Positions 45,876-55,813 of a stretch of DNA of 64,000 nt are shown piece by piece (within the stretch, counting starts at the first letter, position 1; every line of letters begins with the position of its first letter). Source of the DNA: Pyrus communis (lineage: Eukaryota; Streptophyta; Magnoliopsida; Rosales; Rosaceae); the NCBI RefSeq assembly GCF_963583255.1, contig NW_026908888.1:89501-153500 (forward strand), in the 5' to 3' direction. The translations under genes and the position numbers were made by a program. A model generated the notes under the pieces. It ran no database searches. It saw nothing but the letters and a program-made list of their open reading frames with translations, and was not told the origin of the DNA.

Positions 45876-46511
45876 AGAGGGCCAAACCTTAGTGGTACTG
45901 AGGAGCTTATTCGTCGCATGAATCTTCGTGCGGCAATGGATATAAAGAGCCATATTGAGGGGAGGATTTCAAAATGCCTGTTGGAGGACCTTGTGTTGCT
46001 TAAGGAGGATTTGTCGAAGCTTGTTTCTGCAATTGACAATCTTAACGTTGATTCTTCATCCTTGAAGATCAAGATTGTTGAACTTATGGCCGCCTCAACT
46101 GAGTATTCTTCTTTACGTGCTATTTCCTCGAAGAAGTTGAGTCCAGATGTTAGAGCTCACCAGCTTACAGCAATAGACTTGTCACTAACCCAAGTCCGGT
46201 CTTTTCAGCAAGCTGCTTCGGGAGATTATCACGCCACAGAGACTTCTTTAGCTTCTGTCTAGGTACGTTTAGATACGTTGATACGAGAGCAAGAATAGCT
46301 GGGCATCGAAGCATCACGACTTGAAAGTGTTCTCGGGGAGCAGAGAGCTACACTTTCTCAATGCCAAGAGGAGATTTCACGCCTAGAACAAGAGAAAGGC
46401 ATGGCTATGGAGTTGCCCATCTTGTCTCTCACCGAGGTAGAGACTTTGAAGACTTTGGAAGGCTTGCTTGAAGATCGCCTCCGTAGTTTTAGGGACATAG
46501 TTTTCGAGTAG

Positions 46512-46825
46512 TGTTTTCTGCCTTCCTTTTTTTTAATTTTTGTAATCAGACTTTTTTCTTTAAAGAAATAAAGTGTTTGCATTCTTGAATTTGCTCTTTA
46601 TTCTTCAAAGTGTTTGTGTTTTTGTTGATGATGTGACTGCACTTGAAGTTTTGAAGTTTCAAGTTACCTACGTACCTTTGGTTGAGGAGGGATCAAGTCA
46701 TGATGTAGTTCAAATGCGTAATGGTCTTTTTTTTTTTTTTTTTTATGATTTTAATTGTGATTTTGATGATGATTTTGCCATACACAGTTTATGCTCTTTC
46801 GGGCCAGGAGCAAGGTGCATTTGTT
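46512..46825. other. Spacer between the end of the PMD gene and the end of Tat-2 integrase
   Basis: The two convergent genes are about 310 bp apart. T-rich, with AATAAA-type signal near 46567 on the plus strand for the antisense PMD gene and a poly-T at 46727-46744. No gene. Confidence 0.5.
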
Positions 46826-48045
46826 TTAGGGGTAGTAGCACTTCAAAAATCTGCTGTTGATGGGGCCGATCTTCAAGCTGTCTTCTGCCATGATTAAGTA
46901 GGCGTCGTTAGTGTAGACCTCTTGCACTACGTATGGTCCATCCCACTTTGATGTGAACTTGCTTTTTGTCTTGTGAGTTGTGATGATAGGCCTACGCAAT
47001 GCCAGTACGAGATCTCCGGCTTGGAGAGACCTTGGGCGGACCTTCTTGTTGAACGCCTTGGGTAGCCATGCTTGGTAACATTCCAAGTGTTGTTGAGCTT
47101 CGAGCCTTCTTTCATCTAGCGCTTCCAACTCTTGAAGGCACAACTTTGCATTTTCTTCATCAGTCAAGCCTTCTTGTATAGCCATCCTTAGTGAGGGGAT
47201 TTGACTTTCGAGCGGTAGAACAACTTCCACGTCATATACGAGAGAATAAGGCGTAGCTTGGGTGGGAGTCCTATGTGTAGTCCTATATGCCCAAAGTGCT
47301 TCACTTATTCTTTCATGCCAGTCCCTCTTTGTTCGGCCGACTACCTTTTTCAAGAGGTTGCACATTGTCTTGTTGAATGCTTCTGCGAGGCCGTTGGCCA
47401 GAGCATGATACATGGAAGACTTGTGCTGCTTGTACTTGTATTTGTCGCATAGCTCGTCCATGAGTTGATTGGAGAACTGCTTTCCATTGTCAGCCAACTT
47501 GAAGAAGTAATCTGTTACAGCTAGGATGTAAGCTTCTCCTGCAGATGACTTTGGTGTAATTGGTCCTACAACGTCCAATCCCCATGCGTCGAACGACCAT
47601 GAAGCAACTGTAGGGTGTAATGGTTCAGGCGGTTGATGTATGAAGTTGGCGTGGAATTAGCAAGCTTGGCACCTTTTGGCGTGTTCCAGGCAGTCCTTCA
47701 CCATGCTCGGCCAGTAGTAACCCATTCTTTTGAGCTGGAAATGTAGCTTTGGTCCAAACTGATGCGCCCCACACACACCTGAATGTGCTTCTTCCATGGC
47801 TTGATTGGCTTCTTCCTCACCTGCGCATCTCAGGAGCTCTCCTTCAAAAGAGCGTCGGTAGAGTGTTCCTTTGTGGTAAAGGAATCGGGGTGCTCGTCGA
47901 TGTATTTCGGAACGGTGTCTAAGATCATCTGGAAGCTTTCCGTGCTCTAAGTAGTCAATCAGCGGCTGTCTCCACTCTTCAGTGTCGACCAGAAGTACTA
48001 AGATGACATTTGTATCATCCAGTAACATTTCAGTAACGAGCGGGA
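46826..48045 (-). pseudogene. Tat-2 integrase remnant
   Basis: Reading the minus strand, the zinc-finger part (48000-47657) ends in LEHAKRCQAC followed by a TAA (47658-47656). The core has GLDVVGPITPKS with the first Asp, then YFFKLADNGKQF with the second Asp. About 35 residues normally between them are missing, so the D-D spacing is destroyed. The Glu is in NGLAEAFNK. The C-terminal part (RPIITTHKTKSKFTSKWDGPYVV) is intact to the stop at 46826. Non-functional. Confidence 0.8.
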
Positions 48046-48640
48046 TCACCGTCTTTGGCAAACTGGCACGTCTGCAGCTTCATCTTTTCCTAGTGTCATA
48101 CTCGAGGCTAGATTGGTGAGAGCGTCTGCCATTTGATTTTCCTTTCTTGGCACAAGTTCTAGTGTCATAACCTCGAACTTTTGTAGCAGTTGAGTTGCCA
48201 GTCGGAAGTATGGGACGAGATCATCTTTCCTCACCTGATATTCAGTTAAGAGTTGATTGATTATGAGCTTGGAGTCGCCATATACCTCAAGAGCTGTGAT
48301 TTCCATGTTGATCGCCATTTAGAGCCCGATGATCAATGCTTGGTACTCAGCAACATTGTTGGAGCATAGCTTACTCAGTTAGAAGGAGTAAGGTAGTATT
48401 TGCCTTTGTAGCGACATGAATACTACTCATGCCCCCGCTCCGTCTGCTCGTGCGGATCCGTCGAAGAACATTGCCCATGTCGAAAAGATATCGATGTAGA
48501 ACACCTCATCGTCAGGCAAGTCGTCTGAGATTTTCCAATCAACCGGGATTGGCTGATTAGCAAGGAAGTTTGCTAGCGCTTGTCCCTTGACGACTTTAGC
48601 TGGAAAGTAGATGATCTCATATTGATTCAGAAGCAAAGCC
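48046..48640 (-). pseudogene. Tat-2 archaeal-type RNase H remnant
   Basis: The minus strand shows WAMFFDGSARADGAGA, then stops, then LCSNNVAEYQAL and MEITALEVYGDSKLIINQL, with RKENQMADALTNLAS at the end. This extra RNase H, separate from the usual one at about 48652-48990, is diagnostic for the Tat lineage. At least three in-frame stops interrupt it. Confidence 0.8.
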
Positions 48641-48651
48641 CATTTAGCGAG

Positions 48652-49860
48652 TCACCCTATCAAGACTGGCTTGGACATGACGTATTTGACAGGGTCATCT
48701 TTAGCAACCAGGTGGATAGTGTAAGCATGCATGTAATGTTTGAGCTTCTGAATGGCAAACACCAAAGCGAGGCACATCTTTTCTATTGGGGAATAGTTCA
48801 ACTGAGCGCCGGTGAGAGTTCGACTGAGGTAGTAAAGTGCCCCTTCTTTCTGGGATTCATTCTCTTGTGCCAAGAGTGCTCTGATTGAACTTTCCTGCGC
48901 AGCAATATATAATATGAGAGGTTTCCCTGGCACAGGTGCCCCCAGGACAGGTGGACTTGACAAATATTTCTTTATGCTTTCAAAAGCATTATGGCATGCT
49001 TCGTCCCACACGAATGGAACATCTTTCTTCATAAGGCGACTAAACAGTTGACAACGCCCTGCGAGGTTGGAGATGAAGCGTCTAATGAAGGCTAGCCATC
49101 CTTGTAGACTTTTCAGCTTCTGCAAGTTTCTTGGCTCGGGCATGCTTTGAATGGCCTTGATCTTTAATTGGTCCACTTCAATACCACGATGCTTGACGAT
49201 GAAGCCGAGGAACCTTCCAGAGGTGACGCCAAATGCACACTTTAATGAGTTCATCTTGAGGTTGTATTTTTGCAGCCTTTCAAACACTATTCGTAGATCC
49301 TTCAAGTGGTCTGATCTTTTCTTTGTCTTGACCACCACATCATCTACGTAACATTCTACGTTTTTGTGTAGCATGTCATTGAAGATTTTCTGCATTGCAC
49401 GATGATACGTAGCTCCAGCGTTCTTCAGACCAAAGGGCATCACCTTGTAGCAGTAGATACCTTTTGGAGTGCGAAAGGCTATTAGTTCCTCTTCTTTGAG
49501 GGCCATGCCAATTTGATTGTACCCAGAAGAGCTATCCATGAATGATAATGCCTAATGGCTAGTGGTTGCATCCACCATGATTTCAATGATTGGCAAGGGG
49601 AAGTCGTCATTTGGGTAACCATCGTTGAAGTCCCGGAAATCTACGTAAACACGTATTTATCCTGATTTCTTTAAGGACAATGACGATGTTGGAGATCCAC
49701 TTGGGGTATTACACTTCTCGAATAAAGCCTGCTTTGATTAGCTTGTCGATCTTGACCTCGATTTGTGGGATAAGCTCGGATCGATAGCATCTTTGAGTTT
49801 GCTTTATCGGTCGCGTTCCAGGCTTGACTGCAAGATGATGAACAACGATGATAGGGTCCA
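48652..49860 (-). pseudogene. Tat-2 reverse transcriptase and first RNase H
   Basis: The frame 49539-48652 keeps DSSSGYNQIGMA, KVMPFGLKNAGATYHRAMQ, catalytic YVDD (CYVDDVVVKT), GFIVKHRGIEVD, and the connection/RNase H part with LYYLSRTLTGAQLNYSPIEK. N-terminal motifs (VDFRDFNDGYPNDDFPLP) are visible at about 49560-49650 beyond a stop at about 49555. The catalytic Asp pair is present but the frame is broken on both sides. Confidence 0.8.
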
Positions 49861-51344
49861 GGCCGAGCATTTCTTTGTAGGTCCAAGCAAAGACGTCTTT
49901 GTACTCTAATAACAGCTGATAATACTCCTTTATCTCATTCGTACTTAATAATGCACTTACGAAGATAGTCTTTGGTTCCTCGCTTGTGCCTAAGTTGAGT
50001 TCCTTGAGATCATCAACCGTGGCTTACCCCCTATTTTCGAGCCGTGGTGGTGCAGCAGTGACATCTTCCTCGGGGATTTCGTCTTCTTTGCCTTCTTGAA
50101 TCGTGATGTGGAAGACATCTTGGACCTCCTCTTTAGTGCTGTCTTCTCGAGCTTGTTGGCATGAGGATTGTCCGGTGTGGATGATAGTACGCCTTCTTAC
50201 TTTCAATGGTCCATTTGTGTCAACCTCTAAGATTGCTTAGCGCTTCATCCTTGAAGGAATCAAGCTTCGAACGTCGCCTTTTTCTGCTAACCCGTCGAGC
50301 TTTTCTTCCTTTGGTGTTGTCTTCCTCTTTCTAGAAGGCTTCTCATTATCTTCAAATCTTTCCGAAGCTGACCGTCGCGGAGGAAAGTTAACTGTCTTGC
50401 TTGTTTCTTAGGTTTTGACAACCTTCCGAAAACAGAGCTTTGGGATGTTGACACATTAAGCCTCTTGAAGACGGAAGTTCGATCTTGATCGCCAATGTGA
50501 TTAAGCACTGAAATTCTGGGTCTTGAACGGCTCATCCTATCAAAGACTGACGTCAGAGGGGTGGGTTTGGGCTCTTCTTGGTCTTGTTCAATGCTCACAC
50601 TGACATATTGAGCGCTAGTGTTTTTCACTTTGTTTGAAATCATCACGGGTGCATTTGGTGTAAAGCCAAGTCTAGCTTTGTTGTTGTCAACCCCGTAACC
50701 ATGCTCCTTCAACTTCCTTTGAGTCTTGGTGAGGTTACCTTCTTTGTCGCTGACGGTGTTTGAAACCTTCTTTCCATGATTAGAAGAGGAAACGAAGTCA
50801 TACCCAGCCTTCGACATGAGTTTGTACGCGTTTGGATCAAAACCTTCCTCGGTCCTCTTGGTTGGAAGAAAGCTTAACTCCACCCCTTTTGGTAAAGCTT
50901 TTATGAAGCCTTGTGGTAGTCTTGTAACCTTAGCACCACCTAGCTATGTCAGAGGCAAAACTGCATTCGTTTTGAGCAACTTCACATTATCCTTGTGCCA
51001 CTGTGTATCGGTTTTTCTTACTCCAGTTTCGAATGGAGATTGACCATTCTTTCTTCTTGACATCGGGATGTACCAGAATATGGGTGTGTTCGGTCCTTTT
51101 GAAGGCATCCTACTCCCTTTGGTTGTTGCATGTTTAGCAAGCTCGTCATCGTCTTTGCTTGAAGATGGCACGGCTTGCTCTTTTTGCTTTTTAGGTATAC
51201 CTTGCCACTCCTGCTTTTTAGGTGCTACTTTGCTCGTGGATCTGATCTCTTCTGGGGGCACCATGTCTTCTTCCATGTAGAACTTGGCGTCTGCAAAGTG
51301 TGATTCGGCTTCGGTGAATGGCTTAGTGTCGCCTTGGATCACCT
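49861..51344 (-). pseudogene. Tat-2 linker between protease and reverse transcriptase, broken
   Basis: Readable hydrophilic blocks at 51414-50944 and 50883-50287 (DPRKWGSTIHPSP, LSFLPTKRTEEGFDPNAYK, SVFDRMSRSRPRISVLNHIG, TSVFKRLNVSTSQSSVFGRL) are separated by stops. Such a long charged linker with repeated SVFxRL motifs is usual in this type of Tat polyprotein. No enzymatic motif. Confidence 0.65.
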
Positions 51345-53855
51345 TCACTCCTTCTGGTAAAATTTTAAGCATTGGTGAAGGGTGGATGGTACTACCCCAT
51401 TTGCGTGGATCCAAGGTCTTCCTAAGAGCAAGCTGTAGGAAGTTCTTGCATCAATCACGTGGAATATCGTGCTTGATTTGAGCTCACCAATGGTCATCTC
51501 CACTCGGATCATGCCCATCGCCCTTTGTCCTCCCTGGTTAAAACCCTGGATCAGCAGACGGCTTAGGGATAATTCATCTACCATGATGCCGATTGTGGTC
51601 ATTGTTGATTTTGGCATGATGTTTATGACCGACCCACCATCTACAAGCATGTGATAGGAGCATATTCATGCGACTTAATTAGCTTATTCTCGTGATTTAT
51701 GTTGTGTTTCCTTATTTATTTTAGTGTTTAAAGTCACTTTTGTGTATTTTCAGATTATAAGGCCAAAGTGTGCAAGAAGATGCAAATTGGAGTCTTTTGG
51801 AGCAAAAGAGGAATGAATGAGTTGAAGACTTGAAGAAACGATGAATTCCTACTCCAACGAGGATTCCTACTCCAACAAGGATTCCTACTTGAAGTAGGAA
51901 AGTTAACCCTAGGTTTCCCGTTTTGGTAACCTTTCCTAATCTTAAACGTCCGTATTTTCTAGCCACTTTGAAGGCCTTGTAGGCACTTTAGGACACAAAA
52001 CAAAGGCCCTAGCCCCTTAAACGCCTTTTGTCGTGGCCTTTTCCCTTCTCCCCTTCCCTTGCCGTGCAAGGGGGGCAATTTGGTCCTAGGTTATGCACTT
52101 AAAACACATGCTCTTGCCTAAACTAAACCCTAGCCGCACCTTGCAGCCATTTCCCTTTTAATTTCTGATTTAATTTCCTAATTCTAGAAGCCTTTGATTT
52201 AATTTTAATTAACCAAAATAAGCTAGGGTTTTGTTTTCTGAAACCATATATATTTTAAACCCTAGCCGCACCCTAGACACTCACTTTTCATTCATTCTAT
52301 TCATCATTCAGCCACAAAACAACTCAGCCGCACCCTTTGGACACCTTAGGGCATTCTTCATTCATTCATTCTTCATCCTCCTTGTCAGCCGCAGCCACTA
52401 CCAACCCTAAAACCTTTTCAGCCGCAACTTCCATCCATTGCAGCCACCTCCCATCTCTGCCGCAACCATCTCCACCCTTCCAGCCACCATTCCCACCTCC
52501 TTGCCGCACCACCATATCCCCATAAATCCATTCCCAACCCAGAAAATCATCCAAACTCACCCTAAAACCCTCTCTGCCACAGCAAGAAGAAGAAGAAAGA
52601 GGAGCTTGAAACGCGCAGAAATTCAAAGTGGATTCGTTAGGCGTTCTAGGTGTAATCAATCTTTTGTTCTTTATGTTTAATTTCAATTTTGTTTCTCTTT
52701 CTGTGAACATGAGAGGCTAAATCCCTAGTTAGCTAGGGGGTGATTCAAAACCATGTTTATGCTTGCAATATAAATTGATTACCTTTGGTTGGAATTTCAT
52801 GAGTTGTGGATTCAATTTGATTAACTGCTTGATTGATAACTTATTTGTGTATGTTTATTGAGAGTGCACGCTTAGTTTTCATGCATGAATATGATGCTAG
52901 AATATAAGTGAGTTTCACCTAATAGTTACAAACTTATATTCACAAGTAGTGGAGGTCACTTATAAACAATCACGTTAAATGAATTCTTGGCACTAGTTTC
53001 ATGCTCATCATAGTAACGAATGCCTCGTCAACACTTATAGTTTTCATGTTGCTTAATGATCTTTGATTGTATCTTTATTGTGCTTTTCACGTAAAGGACT
53101 TTTGGAGAATGTTTTGAATTGTGTATGCGCTGTCCCATCCAATTCATTAACTTAAGGAGAACTTGAAGGTTAATTTAAGCGAACCTAATTAACCCGGGGT
53201 GTTGAGTTTCATGATTCATCGAAAGACCAACTGAAAATCATCTTGTATGCAAGTGTGACATGTGTGGAGAAGAACCTTCTAGCTAGCATTCCATCCATAT
53301 TTTCATCAAATTCATATTTACATTCTGTCTTTATTACAATCTGTGCATTTTGTTTAATTTTGTCAAAAACTAAATCCCCCTTCACTTTAGTGTTCAATTT
53401 AGTTAGAAAGTGTCTTAGTTTGTGTTTCTAAGTGTTTTGATTCAATTTATCACCCAAATTCATCCAAATTAGTGTAAGTGCTCAAAACTGCCCAGATTGT
53501 GTTTTTAAAGCAGTTTTGAGTCTTTTGGTTTGTTTTAGTGTTTTAAGTGTTTAGTTTTGCATCCTTTGAGTCTAGTTTAGTGTTTTAAACTTTGTTTTAC
53601 GTTTTTGAGTCAGTTTTCAAGTGATTTAGCAATCCCTCCTAATCCCCGGTTAAGAACGATCCCTACTTATACATATACTACAATTGTCAAAAGAGGGTTT
53701 TAATTTGTGTGCTTATATATTTCGCATCAGCATGCGGTGGACTTTGTGTTCCCTTACGTACCCTGAGATGAAGAAAGGACAGTTGTAAGGCTTTGATCCC
53801 AGCAGTAAGTCTTCATCAGTGAAGTTAATTGCATCATGGGCGGCACAACATGCGG
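51345..53855 (-). pseudogene. Tat-2 aspartic protease, split by a solo LTR
   Basis: The minus-strand frame 51650-51345 has the active site MLVDGGSVINIMP and LLGRPWIH. The preceding residues lie beyond the solo LTR at 53730-53855. The site is DGGS rather than the common DTGA or DSGA; Tat elements of this group often show this form. Coding continuity across the insertion is clear once the GCATG duplication is taken into account. Confidence 0.75.
51652..53729 (+). mobile_element. Athila-type solo LTR in the Tat-2 protease
   Basis: 2078 bp, TGATAGGAGCATATTCATGC to ATATTTCGCATCA, in plus orientation, flanked by the 5-bp duplication GCATG (51647-51651 and 53730-53734). No internal region. It includes a degenerate array of GATTCCTACTCCAACGAGGA-like units at 51845-51895. 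Confidence 0.9.
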
Positions 53856-55813
53856 CTAAGGCTTCAAGTCTTCGTCGTTGCCTTCTTGCACTTCGTGGTC
53901 GCCCGGACTTGCCAAGACTGTTGCTAGTGCTCTTCGCATCTTTTTTGGCAATTGTAGCGCTTCCTCGATGCCAAAGTGTGTTGGCAGACCTTCTTCAGGT
54001 GTGAGGGTCTTTTCTACCTCAGTGGCGATAGCTTTGCCTTTTGAGGGCTTTTCTATTTTTACTTTAACCATGTGACAGGCGACGGTAGTGCACTGTTGGA
54101 AAAAGTCCTTCGGGAAATACTCATGCAAGGAAACAGGAATGCGTGGCTCCTGCTCCATAGGTTCCCCAACATATGTTGTCTTATCAACTTTTTTGTTTCT
54201 TTTAGACTTCCCATTGTTATGGCGATGGTGATTTCCTCTTTGTTCCGTCTTTGGTTGTATGACTCGTGGTTTTGGCTTCCTTGTCTTTTTGTAGTTACCA
54301 ATGTCCATCCTTCTTCATCATCAATATGTGCATCTTGGTCACTCCCTCCCGATGATGGTTGTGCAGGAGGTGCCGTGCAGCTTGAGCGTTCACGGGAATG
54401 GTCAGGTGTCGCTTGGAAAGACATGGGATCAAACGATCCAAACGCAATTGTAGTGGTATGCGTTGCGGCTATGTCTTCAAGGCCGAGCTCAATTTGCCTT
54501 TGTTGTGCTAGCTTCATGATGAGTTCTTTAAGAATGAAGCACTTGCCAACAGGATGGCTGACAATACGATGGTATTTGCAGTACCTAGGATCATTTATGC
54601 GATTCATCTCTTTAGGACGCTTGCATTCGGGTAGCTCAATCACCTTTTTTTCCAACAAGTCGTCTAACATTGCAGCCATGTCAGAGTCAGGAAAAGGGTA
54701 CGTTTTCTGTTCCAACTCTCTCAAGGTGCTCTTGTATCTGTCTTGGGTGCGAGAAGGCTTACCTTTCTTTATCTCCTTCGCTTTCTTCTTAGAGGAGATC
54801 TTGATGGGTGCTAAGGAGGTCTTGATGGGGGTAGCGTTGACGGTGAAAGCTTCCTTAGCGGGCTTCTTCCCAGTCTTGTCTACATTTGGGGTGAATACTT
54901 TATCCTTCTTGAAGTTAGTAATCGGCTCCTTCTTCCCGTGATTAGCGATACTCAACTCCATGTCGTGGGAACGAGTTGCCAGCTCTTCAAATGTTCTTGG
55001 TTTTATGCCTTGGAGGATGTAATGTAACCCCCAGTGCATGCCTTGAACGCACATCTCAATGGCAGAGGTTTCAGAAAGCCAATCTTTGCAATCCAGACTT
55101 AAGGAGCGTCATCTATTGATGTAGTCGACGACAGGTTCATCCTTCCACTGTTTCGTATTGGTCAGCTCTAGCATGCTTACAGTGCGGCAAGTGCTGTAGA
55201 AGCGGTTGAGGAATTCCCTTTCTAGCTGATCCCAACTGTTGATAGACTCGGGTTCAAAGTCGGTGTACCAGTCAAAAGTGTTACTTTTCAGCGAACGCAC
55301 GAACTGTTTGATGAGGTAGTCTCCCTCTATCCCGGCATTGTTGCAAGTTTCAATGCAATGGGCGGCATGTTGCTTTGGGTTGCCTTTTCCATCGAACTGC
55401 ATAAATTTTGGGGGCTGATAACCCCTTGGCATCTTCAAAGCATCAATCTTTTTGGAGTAAGGCTTTGAGTACAGTACGGAGTCATGTGAGCTTCCTTCGT
55501 ATTGTGTCTTGATGGTGCTTGAGATCATCTCCTGTAGCTGCTGGATAGAGAGAGATCCCATGAATGTCGTTGCTTAGTCTAACTTCAGCTTCTCTTCGAC
55601 TTTCACCGCTGGAGGCTCCCCTTCTTCATCGACTTCTTTCTTTAATAGACCAATATTTGGGTCGACTTTCACGTCGGGCCGCGCATCTAGTTGGTTGACG
55701 AGTGCGGCGATCTGCAAGTCCTTCTCTTCCACAGTCCGTGTGAGCTTTGCGATCACTTCATTCATTTGAGCTAGCTGCTCCTCGATTGAAGTTGTTCCAG
55801 TGGTCATGACTGG
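53856..55813 (-). pseudogene. Tat-2 gag, broken
   Basis: The minus strand begins MTTGTTSIEEQLAQMNEVIA (coiled coil) just inside the Athila-2 junction. A TAA follows at about 55576-55574. The capsid-like domain follows (55561-55109: PKFMQFDGKGNPKQHAAHCI, SLKSNTFDWYTDFEPESINSW, FLNRFYSTCRTVS) with a TGA at 55111-55109. The next block (55054-54059) contains a variant zinc knuckle C-x2-H-x4-H-x4-C ([14 protein letters not shown], about 54590-54540). A frameshift near 54300 leads into the frame 54308-53856 that runs on to the protease. Confidence 0.8.

Larger units (their letters stand above)
27189..46511 (+). pseudogene. Antisense plant mobile domain (PMD) protein gene of Tat-2, split by two insertions
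   Basis: Coding parts are 27189-27935, 29806-31121, 31206-31435 and 45881-46511. The first two carry a plant mobile domain: WNDTLSTTGEAVFAESYWEWLEDV, LLHPSIL-type helices, SISLWDLHKIGGLPI, then the conserved SWIRFWY, CWLCKFVFP, HYVYGWLDEYF and PYSPHRFSRQFGF blocks. The last is a coiled-coil tail with TEELIRRMNLRAAMDIK. A likely intron is 31122-31205. Breaks: TAG 27825, a frameshift near 27917, TGA 31218, TAG 46261 and a further TAG near 46296, plus a solo LTR at 27936 and Athila-1 at 31436. The frame continues exactly across the Athila-1 target duplication. AATAAA at about 46567 may be the poly(A) signal. PMD proteins include Arabidopsis MAIN/MAIL1; transposon-borne PMD genes are known. Function here unknown. 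Confidence 0.8.
19527..55813 (-). mobile_element. Tat-2: Tat-lineage Ty3/gypsy retrotransposon in ABC1K3 exon, heavily nested
   Basis: On the minus strand gag begins at the right edge (55813), followed by protease, RT, RNase H, archaeal-type RNase H and integrase to 46826. A long downstream region carries two antisense genes. The polypurine tract is at 20282-20270 and the 3' LTR at 20269-19527. The 5' LTR is not in the window, because Athila-2 starts at 55814 inside gag. Removing the four nested insertions leaves about 15.5 kb. The left boundary abuts ABC1K3 coding sequence; the presumed 5-bp target ATCGG (19522-19526) cannot be matched on the right. Coding regions are full of stops, many of CAA-to-TAA, CAG-to-TAG or CGA-to-TGA type. 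Confidence 0.8.

Noticed and set aside
54072..54941. 289-codon plus-strand ORF opposite Tat-2 gag
   Set aside because: Antisense shadow of the gag frame containing the CHHC knuckle.
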